A stretch of 17,877 nucleotides of DNA from Holophagales bacterium. Its GTDB lineage: Bacteria > Acidobacteriota > Holophagae > Holophagales > Holophagaceae. The position numbers and the translations under genes were made by a program. The stretch is taken from NCBI GenBank assembly GCA_031281385.1, contig JAITFL010000144.1, positions 1 through 17,877 on the forward strand. The letters are read 5' to 3'. Below are positions 1-7,029 of the stretch, piece after piece. Position 1 is the first letter of the stretch, and every line of letters begins with the position of its first letter. The notes below the pieces were generated by a model. That model saw nothing but the letters and a program-made list of their open reading frames with translations, ran no database searches and was not told the origin of the DNA.

Positions 1-377
1 TCGTCTATTTCGCTCTGCGGTGCGCCGTCCAGCACGTACTTGGCCTTTCCGTCCACGACTGTCATCGAGTACAGGTAAGCAAGGCCAAGGTCGCTTGCGT
101 ATTCGCCCATAGAGGCCACGTCAGCCTTGTATTCTTCCTCTGGTACGCTGCGAGCTGTGGCACCGGAACGAAAGGCTCTGTCAATCTTGTCTTCTCCGAC
201 CACCTTGATGTAGCTCTGCGCAGCAATGGCCAATTCGGCGTCTATATCGCTGATCTTTTCTGCCAACTGAGTCTTCACGGACATAACGCCATAGACCACC
301 AGTATCAGCGCACCCAGCAAGTTGAACAGGAGCGTCATCTTTGCGGTGAAGCCCACGCGTTTCCAGAATGCAATCAT
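1..377 (-). CDS. Membrane-anchored sensory protein, N-terminal part (chemoreceptor- or kinase-like), partial
   Basis: An open frame starts at the ATG at 377-375 and runs off the left edge, giving 125 complete codons. A purine-rich GAGAGAGAG ribosome-binding-type stretch lies just upstream. The protein begins MIAFWKRVGFTAKM and then has one strong hydrophobic segment at about residues 11-31. An extracytoplasmic helical stretch follows, ending in a region (AYLYSMTVVDGKAKYVLDG) that resembles the ligand-binding Cache-type sensor domains of methyl-accepting chemotaxis proteins, sensor kinases and diguanylate cyclases. The output domain lies outside the window, so its class cannot be decided. It is divergent from the two-component system at 622-2528, with 244 bases between the starts. 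The partial gene has no stop codon in the window. I am confident that it is coding and membrane-anchored, and unsure of the family. Confidence 0.75.
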   Translation of the reverse strand, partial: MIAFWKRVGFTAKMTLLFNLLGALILVVYGVMSVKTQLAEKISDIDAELAIAAQSYIKVVGEDKIDRAFRSGATARSVPEEEYKADVASMGEYASDLGLAYLYSMTVVDGKAKYVLDGAPQSEID

Positions 378-459
378 CAAATCATCTCTCTCTCGCCTAA
401 TAAATACTGCAAAACGCGCCATTGGCAGTGCTAAGGAGCCTCAAAACCCATCATTGGCA

Positions 460-476
460 GGGTTCCGCAAGAACCC
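460..476. repeat. Short inverted repeat (possible hairpin or operator) between divergent genes
   Basis: GGGTTC (460-465) and GAACCC (471-476) form a perfect 6-base stem around a 5-base loop. It lies in the divergent spacer between the sensor gene (start 377) and the kinase gene (start 622). It would fall in the leader or promoter of the leftward gene. An ATTGGCAG octamer also occurs twice nearby, at 421-428 and 453-460. No T-run follows, so it is not a terminator. The function is unknown. Confidence 0.3.
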
Positions 477-511
477 AATAATCATTATCAACTCAAATCA
501 AACGTCTGCGA

Positions 512-540
512 GGTATCAATTATCGCGCTTTGACGATACC
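512..540. promoter_or_regulatory. Candidate operator: GGTATC/GATACC inverted repeat upstream of kinase promoter
   Basis: GGTATC (512-517) and GATACC (535-540) form an inverted repeat with a 17-base spacer, ending 6 bases before the -35 hexamer at 547. The position suits an activator or autoregulatory site for the response regulator encoded downstream. This is inference from position only: six-base arms can occur by chance. Confidence 0.25.
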
Positions 541-546
541 TTGCGA

Positions 547-575
547 TTGACTTTCCAACTGCGGCACAATAGAAT
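547..575 (+). promoter_or_regulatory. Sigma70-type promoter of the two-component operon
   Basis: A -35 hexamer TTGACT (547-552, 5 of 6 consensus), a 17-base spacer and a -10 hexamer TAGAAT (570-575, 5 of 6 consensus) predict transcription starting at about 582. This helps set the kinase start: the in-frame codons before 583 lie upstream of the transcript, and the ATG at 583 would be leaderless. The ATG at 622 has an AGAGAAG ribosome-binding-type sequence just upstream. Confidence 0.65.
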
Positions 576-621
576 TACAACAATGGCGCGATATTGTGGC
601 ATACAAGAGAAGAACACGCAA

Positions 622-1917
622 ATGTTGGAGTTATTAAGAAAATGGGAGACGAAACTTTTCGGCAGGCAGCTTGAACTCCGTGTACGGCTATTCAATGTAC
701 TGGCATGCGCCGGATGTGTGTGTTGCCTTATTGGAGGTATCACCGGAGTTCTCACCAACTCTGGAATTTACAATCTTCTGCTAAACGTAACAGGAAGCAC
801 GTTTTCTCTTTTTATGCTGTGGTATTCCATCGTCAGACAGAATTATCAGCAATGTTATATGATCTCTATTATCTTCGTTTTCTTCGTCATTGTTCCGGCT
901 CATTTCATTGACTCAGGAGGATTTCACGGAGGGATGCCAGCCTTCTTCGTATTCGCCACTCTTCTAACAGTGTTAATGCTTGACGGAAAAAAGGCTGTTA
1001 TAGTAGCCATTGCAGAGTTGATTTTATACACATTGCTTTGTATTTACGCCTATTGTTACCCAGATAAAATGAACCCTTTTACTACAGAAGTGGAGCGGAT
1101 GATTGATATTATTGCAAATTTTTTGATAGCAAGCTCTGTATTATGTATAACAATGACTCTATATCTCGGACTGTATAATCAACAGCATAGGGAACTTGAA
1201 GCGGCACAAAAGCAACTTGAGGAATACGCGAAAATGAAAAGCGAGCTTTTCGTAGAAATGAGCCATGAAATGCGGACTCCGCTCACCGTAATGTCGGCTT
1301 ACGCGCAGTTCGCCGTGGAGCAGATTCGGGAGAGGGGGCCTAATGAGCAGACACTTGCCGACCTCGCTACGATCAGTGACGAAGCCAAACGCCTAGCCGA
1401 AATGGCGGACGGCATATTAAAAATCTTAAAGGCATCCCCTGAAACCGAAGAAACGTACATTCATACGCTTGCGCCTGTCAACGTGGGTACTTTAGCGAGA
1501 CGCTTGACACAGATAATAGCACCGATTGCTTTGCGAAGAGGGATAAAATTGGCGGCGCACATCAGCGAAGATATACCCAACATTTACGGCAATCCTGACG
1601 AATTGACACAGCTTCTATGGAATATCTTACAAAACTCGATATCCTACGCAAGAGAAAGGGCCGAACTGTCCGCCACCGCCTCCAAAGGAGGCGTGAAAAT
1701 CGCCGTCACTAATGATGGCGCGACTATTGAGCCGGTATTACTAACGCGTATTTTTGAGCGGGGAGTAAGCGGCAGAGACGATGGTAGCGGCATAGGTCTG
1801 TCTATATGCCGCGATATAGCACATAGACACAATGGAGACATCACTTTGCAAAACAGAGAATGCGGCGGCACTTGCGTTACAGTTATGCTGAAAGACCCTA
1901 CAGGGGGGCAACAATGA
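622..1917 (+). CDS. Membrane-bound sensor histidine kinase (HisKA/HATPase)
   Basis: This is a sensor kinase of 431 residues from the chosen start at 622. That ATG is preceded by AGAGAAG and lies about 40 bases after the predicted transcription start. The open frame extends back to 322, but that part overlaps the divergent gene and its promoter. The N-terminal half has five to six hydrophobic segments (about residues 23-190), the first unusually rich in cysteine (CAGCVCC). A short coiled linker leads to the H-box SHEMRTPL with phospho-acceptor His215. The ATP-binding domain shows an N-box NILQNS (Asn334/Asn338), an NDG variant of the G1 motif, an F-box (RIFERG) and the glycine loop GSGIGLSI (388-395). 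It probably autophosphorylates and passes phosphate to the regulator it overlaps by 4 bases. There is no large extracytoplasmic domain, so sensing is probably within the membrane; the ligand is unknown. Confidence 0.93.
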   Translation: MLELLRKWETKLFGRQLELRVRLFNVLACAGCVCCLIGGITGVLTNSGIYNLLLNVTGSTFSLFMLWYSIVRQNYQQCYMISIIFVFFVIVPAHFIDSGGFHGGMPAFFVFATLLTVLMLDGKKAVIVAIAELILYTLLCIYAYCYPDKMNPFTTEVERMIDIIANFLIASSVLCITMTLYLGLYNQQHRELEAAQKQLEEYAKMKSELFVEMSHEMRTPLTVMSAYAQFAVEQIRERGPNEQTLADLATISDEAKRLAEMADGILKILKASPETEETYIHTLAPVNVGTLARRLTQIIAPIALRRGIKLAAHISEDIPNIYGNPDELTQLLWNILQNSISYARERAELSATASKGGVKIAVTNDGATIEPVLLTRIFERGVSGRDDGSGIGLSICRDIAHRHNGDITLQNRECGGTCVTVMLKDPTGGQQ

Positions 1918-2528
1918 GCAATAAAGGCATTGTTCTCCTGCTAGAGGACAACCCGAAAATACTTGACATAAACCGCCGATTGCTTGAAAAAGAGGGCCTG
2001 ATGGTTCTCACCGCAAAAACACTGAAAGAAGCGCGGGAGCGCGTTAAAATCGCCCTTCCAGATGTGGCTGTCTTGGATATCATGCTACCAGATGGAAGCG
2101 GACTGGATTTTTTATCAGAGCTGCACAAGAGTTGCGATATCCCCGCACTCTTCCTGACGGCCAAAACAGAACGCACGGACGTAATCGCCGGACTGACCGC
2201 AGGAGGCAGCGATTACATCACAAAGCCCTATGACATCAATGAATTTCGCGCTCGCGTCCTAGGAATATTCCGGCTGATAAATTCCGTCAAGTTCCCCAAA
2301 AAACCTTCCGCCAGTTTATCCACCCTGTTGTCAGAAAAAGAACTGTCCATTGCTATGTACGCCGCCAATGGTATGAGCAACAGAGAAATAGCCGACCTAG
2401 TGTTTTTATCCGAAAGCCGAGTGAAAACCTGCCTTTCCAGCATATACCGCAAACTTGGCATAGCCGATAAAAAGGATAAGCGGAATTTACTGGCGGAGAT
2501 TTTGTCCGCTGTCTTATACAATAACTGA
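1914..2528 (+). CDS. Response regulator, REC domain with LuxR/NarL-type HTH
   Basis: This is a DNA-binding response regulator of 204 residues. It starts at the ATG that overlaps the kinase stop (ATGA, 1914-1917), with a G-rich ribosome-binding site (AGGGGGG) a few bases upstream. The open frame would allow 18 more residues but these lie inside the kinase. The receiver domain (about 1-120) has the acidic pair Glu11/Asp12, phospho-acceptor Asp55 (VLDIMLPDGSG), Thr82 and Lys104 (TKPYD). The C-terminal domain (about 138-200) carries the LuxR/GerE-type helix-turn-helix signature LSEKEL...GMSNREIADLVFLSESRVKTCLSSIYRKLG. Translational coupling makes it the probable partner of the kinase. LuxR-type regulators usually pair with HisKA_3 (NarX-like) kinases, so the HisKA partner is less usual. 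Targets are unknown; autoregulation at the 512-540 inverted repeat is possible. Confidence 0.93.
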   Translation: MSNKGIVLLLEDNPKILDINRRLLEKEGLMVLTAKTLKEARERVKIALPDVAVLDIMLPDGSGLDFLSELHKSCDIPALFLTAKTERTDVIAGLTAGGSDYITKPYDINEFRARVLGIFRLINSVKFPKKPSASLSTLLSEKELSIAMYAANGMSNREIADLVFLSESRVKTCLSSIYRKLGIADKKDKRNLLAEILSAVLYNN

Positions 2529-2670
2529 ACGTTTCGTGTTTGAACTGCCATAATCCCGCCAATCATCGTAGAGTCCTTGGTGCTGCATTGCAGCCCTAAA
2601 GCCAACGGCTAAACGGCGGTATTCTTGGCCTATTCAAGCTTTTAGAGAGAATCCCCCAAACCCTCGGCGA
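2529..2670. other. Intergenic spacer with a short palindrome, no gene seen
   Basis: This spacer separates the response regulator from the imuB-like promoter. It contains a 5-base stem GCTGC (2582-2586) / GCAGC (2590-2594) with a 3-base loop and no downstream T-run. No convincing rho-independent terminator or start-stop frame with a ribosome-binding site was found. GAAC occurs at 2527-2530 and 2542-2545, but the spacing does not match known LexA sites. Confidence 0.4.
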
Positions 2671-2698
2671 TTGATTTTCGCTTTTTTTTCGCTATACT
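2671..2698 (+). promoter_or_regulatory. imuB: Promoter of the imuB-dnaE2-like cassette with direct-repeat spacer
   Basis: TTGATT (2671-2676) and TATACT (2693-2698) are separated by 16 bases and lie about 30 bases before the imuB-like ATG. The octamer TTTTCGCT occurs at 2675-2682 and 2686-2693, a spacing of 11 bases or one helical turn, and a variant TTTTACGCT follows at 2701-2709. The repeats overlap both promoter elements, so they could be a repressor site. They do not match the Gram-positive LexA box or the alphaproteobacterial GTTC-N7-GTTC box, although the 11-base period is the same as the latter. Confidence 0.5.
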
Positions 2699-2728
2699 AT
2701 TTTTACGCTTTGATCTGCGGAGGGTTTC

Positions 2729-3868
2729 ATGCTGTCTCTCTGGGTGCCAGAACTGCCTTTTCAGCTTGCCTGTGGGCGCGACAAGCGGCTGGTGGGCCGT
2801 CCGCTGGCTTTTCTGCCACCAAATCCGCCGTCATGCGCCTCGGCCCCTGCATTGTGGCTGGTCAACCGCTTGGCCCGCTTTGAAGGGATAGAAGCCGGGG
2901 AAGCGATGGACAGGGCGCTGAGGCTATGCCCCGGCCTGCAAGTGCTTGACCCCGCCCCGCAGACTTGGTGGGAGGCCCAAGTCAGCTTCAACGATTTTCT
3001 CTCCAATTGGACGCCACAGGGTCTATTGGGCCATCTGGGTGAAGCGTTGCTGGACGTGCATGGGCTGGGCCACATATTGGGCAGCCCCAAGGACGCTTCA
3101 AGCCGCATACTGCGGGAACTTCACAGCGGCATGGGCTGGCGCGGCCACGGAGGACTTTCGAGAAGCGGCACTGCGGCAAGGCTGGCGGCGCGGATGGAGC
3201 ATGGCCTGGAATATGTGCGAGATGACTTCGAGGCCAGTTTTTTGGCCCCCCACCCTCTGAAGGCTCTGCCAAGTTTAGACGTTGGCATATTGTTTAGGTT
3301 GCAAAGGCTGGGACTCTTTCAAATCCGCGACCTGCAAGCTGTGCCAGTGGAGATGCTGTCGCACTTTATGCAGGCGCCCAAGGCAAAGAACATCCTGCAA
3401 TGCGCCCGAGGCGAGGACAGGCCGCGCCTGCCGATGCTCGCCGACAAGCCCGGTGAAAGCCGCCATGCCTGGCGCTTGGAACCCCCTGCCCTGCCAGATG
3501 CCGTGCCGCTGGCATCTTGGCTGCTCGACAAACTTTGGAAAGAAAAAAGAAGTCCCCGTTTCATAAAGCTGAGCTGGTGGGACGTGGACGGCCAGGCCCA
3601 CCGCTGGGTCGCAGGCGAAACTGACCTCTATGGGGCACCGATGGCCGTGGCCCGCAGCGTCGAAATGGCCTTCAGGCAAAAATCCGAAAGGCGCATACTT
3701 ATCCATCGCTTAGAGGCCCACGTCGCCTGGGGCTTGGGCAGGATGCAAAGCCTATTTGACAACGAGGACAAAAAACTGGACGCGCTGGAGCCAGCATTGG
3801 CAAAACTGCGAAAGAGATTCCCAAAGCACCCCGTGCTGCCAGGCTGGTACAAGCTGGCCAATAATTGA
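2729..3868 (+). CDS. imuB: ImuB-like catalytically inactive Y-family DNA polymerase homologue
   Basis: The protein has 379 residues, starting at an ATG preceded by GCGGAGGG with 5 bases of spacing. The fold follows Y-family polymerases, but where an active enzyme has its first catalytic Asp, the N-terminus reads MLSLWVPELPFQ, the LW-P signature of ImuB. The second acidic motif is replaced by LLDVHGLGHILG, again ImuB-like. A helix-hairpin-helix-type stretch (LFRLQRLGLFQIRDLQAV) is at about residues 188-205. Near the C-terminus QSLF (340-343) may be a shortened beta-clamp-binding motif, followed by a charged DinB-like tail. In known mutasomes ImuB is a non-catalytic hub joining the clamp, ImuA and the error-prone polymerase DnaE2. 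A dnaE2-like gene follows 191 bases downstream on the same strand. No imuA is present in the window. Confidence 0.85.
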   Translation: MLSLWVPELPFQLACGRDKRLVGRPLAFLPPNPPSCASAPALWLVNRLARFEGIEAGEAMDRALRLCPGLQVLDPAPQTWWEAQVSFNDFLSNWTPQGLLGHLGEALLDVHGLGHILGSPKDASSRILRELHSGMGWRGHGGLSRSGTAARLAARMEHGLEYVRDDFEASFLAPHPLKALPSLDVGILFRLQRLGLFQIRDLQAVPVEMLSHFMQAPKAKNILQCARGEDRPRLPMLADKPGESRHAWRLEPPALPDAVPLASWLLDKLWKEKRSPRFIKLSWWDVDGQAHRWVAGETDLYGAPMAVARSVEMAFRQKSERRILIHRLEAHVAWGLGRMQSLFDNEDKKLDALEPALAKLRKRFPKHPVLPGWYKLANN

Positions 3869-3920
3869 TGCCCATGTCATTCCGATGCGCTTGCACATCC
3901 CCAAGCATTGCCAATAACAC

Positions 3921-3954
3921 ATCATTCAATTTGTGAAAGCACCCACAAAATGAT
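3921..3954. repeat. Bulged hairpin in the imuB-dnaE2 spacer
   Basis: The left arm ATCATT (3921-3926) and TTGTG (3931-3935), interrupted by a 4-base bulge, pair with the continuous right arm CACAA/AATGAT (3944-3954) around an 8-base loop. That gives 11 paired bases. There is no T-run on either side, so it is not a standard terminator. It may be an RNA processing or attenuation structure between the two cassette genes. Confidence 0.35.
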
Positions 3955-3979
3955 TACATCCCCAGTCAAGAAAATTGGC

Positions 3980-3994
3980 GCGGCCGTAGGCCGC
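3980..3994. repeat. GC-rich perfect palindrome GCGGCC-GTA-GGCCGC
   Basis: The two 6-base arms, 3980-3985 and 3989-3994, pair perfectly around a 3-base loop, directly before the AATTGTC tandem repeats. Together these make 3980-4028 look like a small non-coding repeat element inserted before the dnaE2-like gene. There is no poly-T tail. Confidence 0.4.
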
Positions 3995-4000
3995 ATCCGC

Positions 4001-4028
4001 AATTGTCCATTGTCAATTGTCAATTGTC
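4001..4028. repeat. Four tandem 7-base repeats (AATTGTC)
   Basis: Units at 4001-4007, 4008-4014 (variant CATTGTC), 4015-4021 and 4022-4028 lie 32 bases before the dnaE2-like ATG. Similar attgtccattgtcaattg-type strings are seen in intergenic repeats of assorted bacteria (from memory). The array can expand or contract by slippage; any effect on expression of the downstream gene is speculative. Confidence 0.6.
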
Positions 4029-4059
4029 GATTTGCTAAACGAAGCCTCAGAGTCCAGAA

Positions 4060-6912
4060 ATGAGAAGCTCTGCAAAAGGCTCATTTCTGCTTGTTATAAC
4101 AGACTACAGTCCCGGCGAGGGCATCTATACAGCATGGCAGGCCGCAAAGATTGCCAAAAAGCTGGGCTACGAAAATGTCGCACTTTGGAACTTAGGCCTG
4201 CACGGCTGGCCCGCGTTCCGCGAGGCCGCGTTGGACGCAGGGCTAAGGCCCCTGATAGGCTCGCGCTTTATGTGGCGCGGCTTTGAATTTGGCACCCTGC
4301 CCTGGTCGGACATTGGCTATGCACAGCTTTGCCGCGCTCTCACGGACATGGCCCACGAAAGGGACGCAGAATTGCCCACCAAAGATTGCGCCATAGTTGC
4401 GTTGGATTTGGCGGGGGCAATGTTTTTGGCGAGGCACGGCATAGCCCCTACTCTATTGGCTGGCAGGCGCAACAGCCGCGAGGCGATGGAGGCCCGCCAT
4501 TGCAACGTTGCCGCAATATGCCCACAGGTGCTGCGCTTTTGCACCCCAGCGGGCCTAGAGCTACATCGCCTAAAGCGAGCCATTGCCGACTGCAGCCTAA
4601 TAAGCCGCACCAAAGCACTTTGGGATGAGGGCGACGCCGCGATGCCGCGCAGCGAGTGGGAATCGCGCTATCCATCGGCGGACACGGACATAGCCAAGGA
4701 AACGGCGGCCCTGCTGGAGCGCATGTCAGGCTGGCAATACCACTGGGGCAAATGGGTAATGCCAGAGCCAAACAACTTGGACGGCGACCTAGACGAAGAA
4801 CTATTGAATAGAGTAAAAGCTGGCCTAGTAAAGCGCGGGATGCAAGATAGGGGCGACGTGGAAAGTCGCTTGCAGACAGAAATGGACTTGATAAGGCGCA
4901 AGCGCTTTGCTGGCTACTTTTTGACGGTTCATGACATCTTGGACAGAACCAACGTCTCGCGCACCTGCGGCAGGGGCAGCGGTGCGGCCAGTTTGGTCAG
5001 CTATGCCTTGGGCATCACCAACGTTGACCCATTGGCGACCAATTTGATGTTTGAGCGCTTCCTTTCGGAGGCAAGGCTGGATCCGCCAGATTTGGATATA
5101 GATTTTGCCTGGGACGAAAGGGACGATGTGATTCTCTCGGTCTTTGAAGCCCATGGGCGCGAGCGCGTGGCTATGGTCTCCAACCATGTCTATTTTAAGC
5201 CGCGATCTGCCCTGCGCTGTGTCGCACAGGCCCACGGCAGGCCCGAATCAGAGCTAAAGAGCCTCGCCCGCTTTGTGCGCGGCTGGGACGGGGGGCTGAT
5301 TGAAGCTGCCGCAAATGAGGCATGGAAGCCGCTCATCGCCAAGGCGCAAAGCATTTTGAGGCACTTTCATCAACTCAGCGTCCACCCAGGGGGAACCGTC
5401 ATCGCCCCAGGCCCTCTATGGGAACACGTCCCGTTTCAGCCAGCACCCGCAAAAGATGGCGTCTCTATAACCCAGTGGGACAAAGACGGCATAGAGGAAT
5501 ACGGTTTGGTAAAGATAGACCTCTTGGGCAACAGGAGCCTCGCCGTGGTGCGGGACGCGCTGGTTGGGCTGGGATATGGTTGCAAACACTGCTGGGAGCC
5601 TCGCACCGACCCTGACACCCAGCAACTGCTGGCCAAGGGCGACAGCATCGGGGTCTTTTACGTCGAGAGCCCGGCCACGCGCCAACTGCAACAGCGTATC
5701 GGGCGCGGCGATTTTGAAACGCTGGTCATCCACTCAAGCATAATCCGCCCAGCCGCCCATCATTGGATTGACGCATACGTAAAGCGTAGGCGTGGGGAAG
5801 AATCTTACGTACCCAGCCACCCAATATTGGCCGAACTCCTCTCCGAGAGCTATGGCGTCCTCGTGTACCAAGAGGACGTCGTGCGCGTCGGCATGGCTAT
5901 GGCCGGCTGGACGCACCAAGAAGCGGACAAACTGCGAAAAGCCTTGGGCAAATTTGATTGCTCTAGGCGCCTGCCCGAATTTGAAAACAAGTTCCGCCAA
6001 GGCTGCCTAGCAAATGGCATCCCAGAACGCGCCATTGACGAAACGTGGAGCATGATCCAAACCTTCCAAGGCTATTCCTTTTGCAAGCCCCACTCGGCCA
6101 GCTATGCCCAAGTCAGCTTTGAGAGCGCATGGATAAAGGCCCACCACCCGGCCCACTTCTTTGCCTCTGTCATAACAAACCAAGGCGGCTATTACCCCGC
6201 CGTTGCATACCTTGGGGACGCAAGGCGGCACCGCTTGGTGGTCAGAGGCCCAGACGCAAACAAATCATTCTATGCCTTCAGCGCAGAGGGCGAACAAGGG
6301 CTAAGGGTCGGCCTCATGGCCATCAAGGGGGCATTGATGCGCGACATTGATGCCATGTTGGTGGATAGGGAAAAGAACGGCCCCTTTGAAAGCCTAGAAA
6401 ACCTGTTGGCCCGCGTCCCGCTTTCCTTGGACACGGCCCAAGCCTTTGCGTTGTCTGGGGTCTTTGACCTGTGGGCTCCCGATGGAGACCGCACAAGGCT
6501 GGCATGGGCCTTTTTTGGCGGAGTGCCACCTAGTGTGCTACCCAAGCCAACAGATCCATTCGAGAGGGCCAACCTTGAAATAGAGACTATGGGCTTCCCC
6601 CTAGAGATGCATCCCGCAATGATAGCTAGGGCCAAGCGCGGCGGCGGGCCAAACCGCACGGCGGACGCCGAAAAGCCAAACCGCAGGCTGAACCTGTGGG
6701 CTCTGGTCGTTGCGGAAAAGCCCGTCCCCACAAAACATGGCGATATGATGCAGTTCGTGACCCTAGAGGACGAAACTGGCCTGCTAGAAGCCGTGGCCTT
6801 CCCCGACACATTCAGGCTCAGGAAACGGCCATATAGAGTGGGCGACGTGCTGCCCATCAGAGGAACAAGCAAAAGACAAGATGGGCTGGTGGTGCTGGAG
6901 ATAGAGGGGTAG
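4060..6912 (+). CDS. dnaE2: Error-prone DNA polymerase III alpha subunit, DnaE2/ImuC-like
   Basis: The protein has 950 residues, slightly shorter than the usual 1,000 or more of DnaE2. The palm is intact: GRGSGAAS followed by PPDLDIDF with catalytic Asp346 and Asp348, and the third Asp487 in VKIDLLGNRSL. The fingers region has the conserved GYSFCKPHSASYA, then a helix-hairpin-helix region (about 760-800) and a C-terminal OB domain (about 868-950). The run TNQGGYYP is typical of the DnaE2 branch. The N-terminal PHP domain (about 8-210) is recognisable by GLRPLIGSRF, but the expected HxH and TDH-type metal ligands are replaced (LVITDYS, ALWNLGLHG), so a metal-dependent exonuclease is unlikely. 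It would perform mutagenic lesion bypass with ImuB. The start at 4060 has a weak ribosome-binding site, but little room remains upstream. Stop TAG is at 6910-6912. Confidence 0.92.
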   Translation: MRSSAKGSFLLVITDYSPGEGIYTAWQAAKIAKKLGYENVALWNLGLHGWPAFREAALDAGLRPLIGSRFMWRGFEFGTLPWSDIGYAQLCRALTDMAHERDAELPTKDCAIVALDLAGAMFLARHGIAPTLLAGRRNSREAMEARHCNVAAICPQVLRFCTPAGLELHRLKRAIADCSLISRTKALWDEGDAAMPRSEWESRYPSADTDIAKETAALLERMSGWQYHWGKWVMPEPNNLDGDLDEELLNRVKAGLVKRGMQDRGDVESRLQTEMDLIRRKRFAGYFLTVHDILDRTNVSRTCGRGSGAASLVSYALGITNVDPLATNLMFERFLSEARLDPPDLDIDFAWDERDDVILSVFEAHGRERVAMVSNHVYFKPRSALRCVAQAHGRPESELKSLARFVRGWDGGLIEAAANEAWKPLIAKAQSILRHFHQLSVHPGGTVIAPGPLWEHVPFQPAPAKDGVSITQWDKDGIEEYGLVKIDLLGNRSLAVVRDALVGLGYGCKHCWEPRTDPDTQQLLAKGDSIGVFYVESPATRQLQQRIGRGDFETLVIHSSIIRPAAHHWIDAYVKRRRGEESYVPSHPILAELLSESYGVLVYQEDVVRVGMAMAGWTHQEADKLRKALGKFDCSRRLPEFENKFRQGCLANGIPERAIDETWSMIQTFQGYSFCKPHSASYAQVSFESAWIKAHHPAHFFASVITNQGGYYPAVAYLGDARRHRLVVRGPDANKSFYAFSAEGEQGLRVGLMAIKGALMRDIDAMLVDREKNGPFESLENLLARVPLSLDTAQAFALSGVFDLWAPDGDRTRLAWAFFGGVPPSVLPKPTDPFERANLEIETMGFPLEMHPAMIARAKRGGGPNRTADAEKPNRRLNLWALVVAEKPVPTKHGDMMQFVTLEDETGLLEAVAFPDTFRLRKRPYRVGDVLPIRGTSKRQDGLVVLEIEG

Positions 6913-7029
6913 AGGTATGCTTTGCCATTACGAATCACATAAATCGTAAGCTGGATGCACTTGCCGCCAAGTAGCTAGTTTAGAGAAACATAGCTGAAAA
7001 CTCAGATGGAACTTGGGTTTTTACCGCTG
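6913..7029. other. Intergenic spacer after dnaE2-like gene
   Basis: No gene is seen here. An inverted repeat TTACGA (6928-6933) / TCGTAA (6944-6949) with a 10-base loop lies 16 bases after the dnaE2 stop. It has no T-run, so it is only a weak candidate for a transcript-end structure. Confidence 0.35.

Noticed and set aside
405..425. Sigma54-like TGGCGCG...TTGC on the minus strand before the sensor gene
   Set aside because: The GG to GC distance is 8, not the required 10 bases.
322..621. N-terminal extension of the histidine kinase frame (about 100 extra residues)
   Set aside because: It overlaps the start of the divergent sensor gene and lies upstream of the promoter at 547-575; its composition is not membrane- or kinase-like.
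2527..2545. Paired GAAC tetramers before the imuB promoter as a LexA box
   Set aside because: Spacing is 11 bases between the tetramers, which fits neither GAAC-N4-GTTC nor the N7 direct-repeat type.
2582..2613. Terminator after the response regulator
   Set aside because: Stems are only 4-5 bases and no T-run follows.
6270..6938. Minus-strand frame of 222 codons
   Set aside because: It is antisense to the 3' end of the dnaE2-like gene; it is Ser/Arg/Pro-rich, as expected for a GC-rich shadow.
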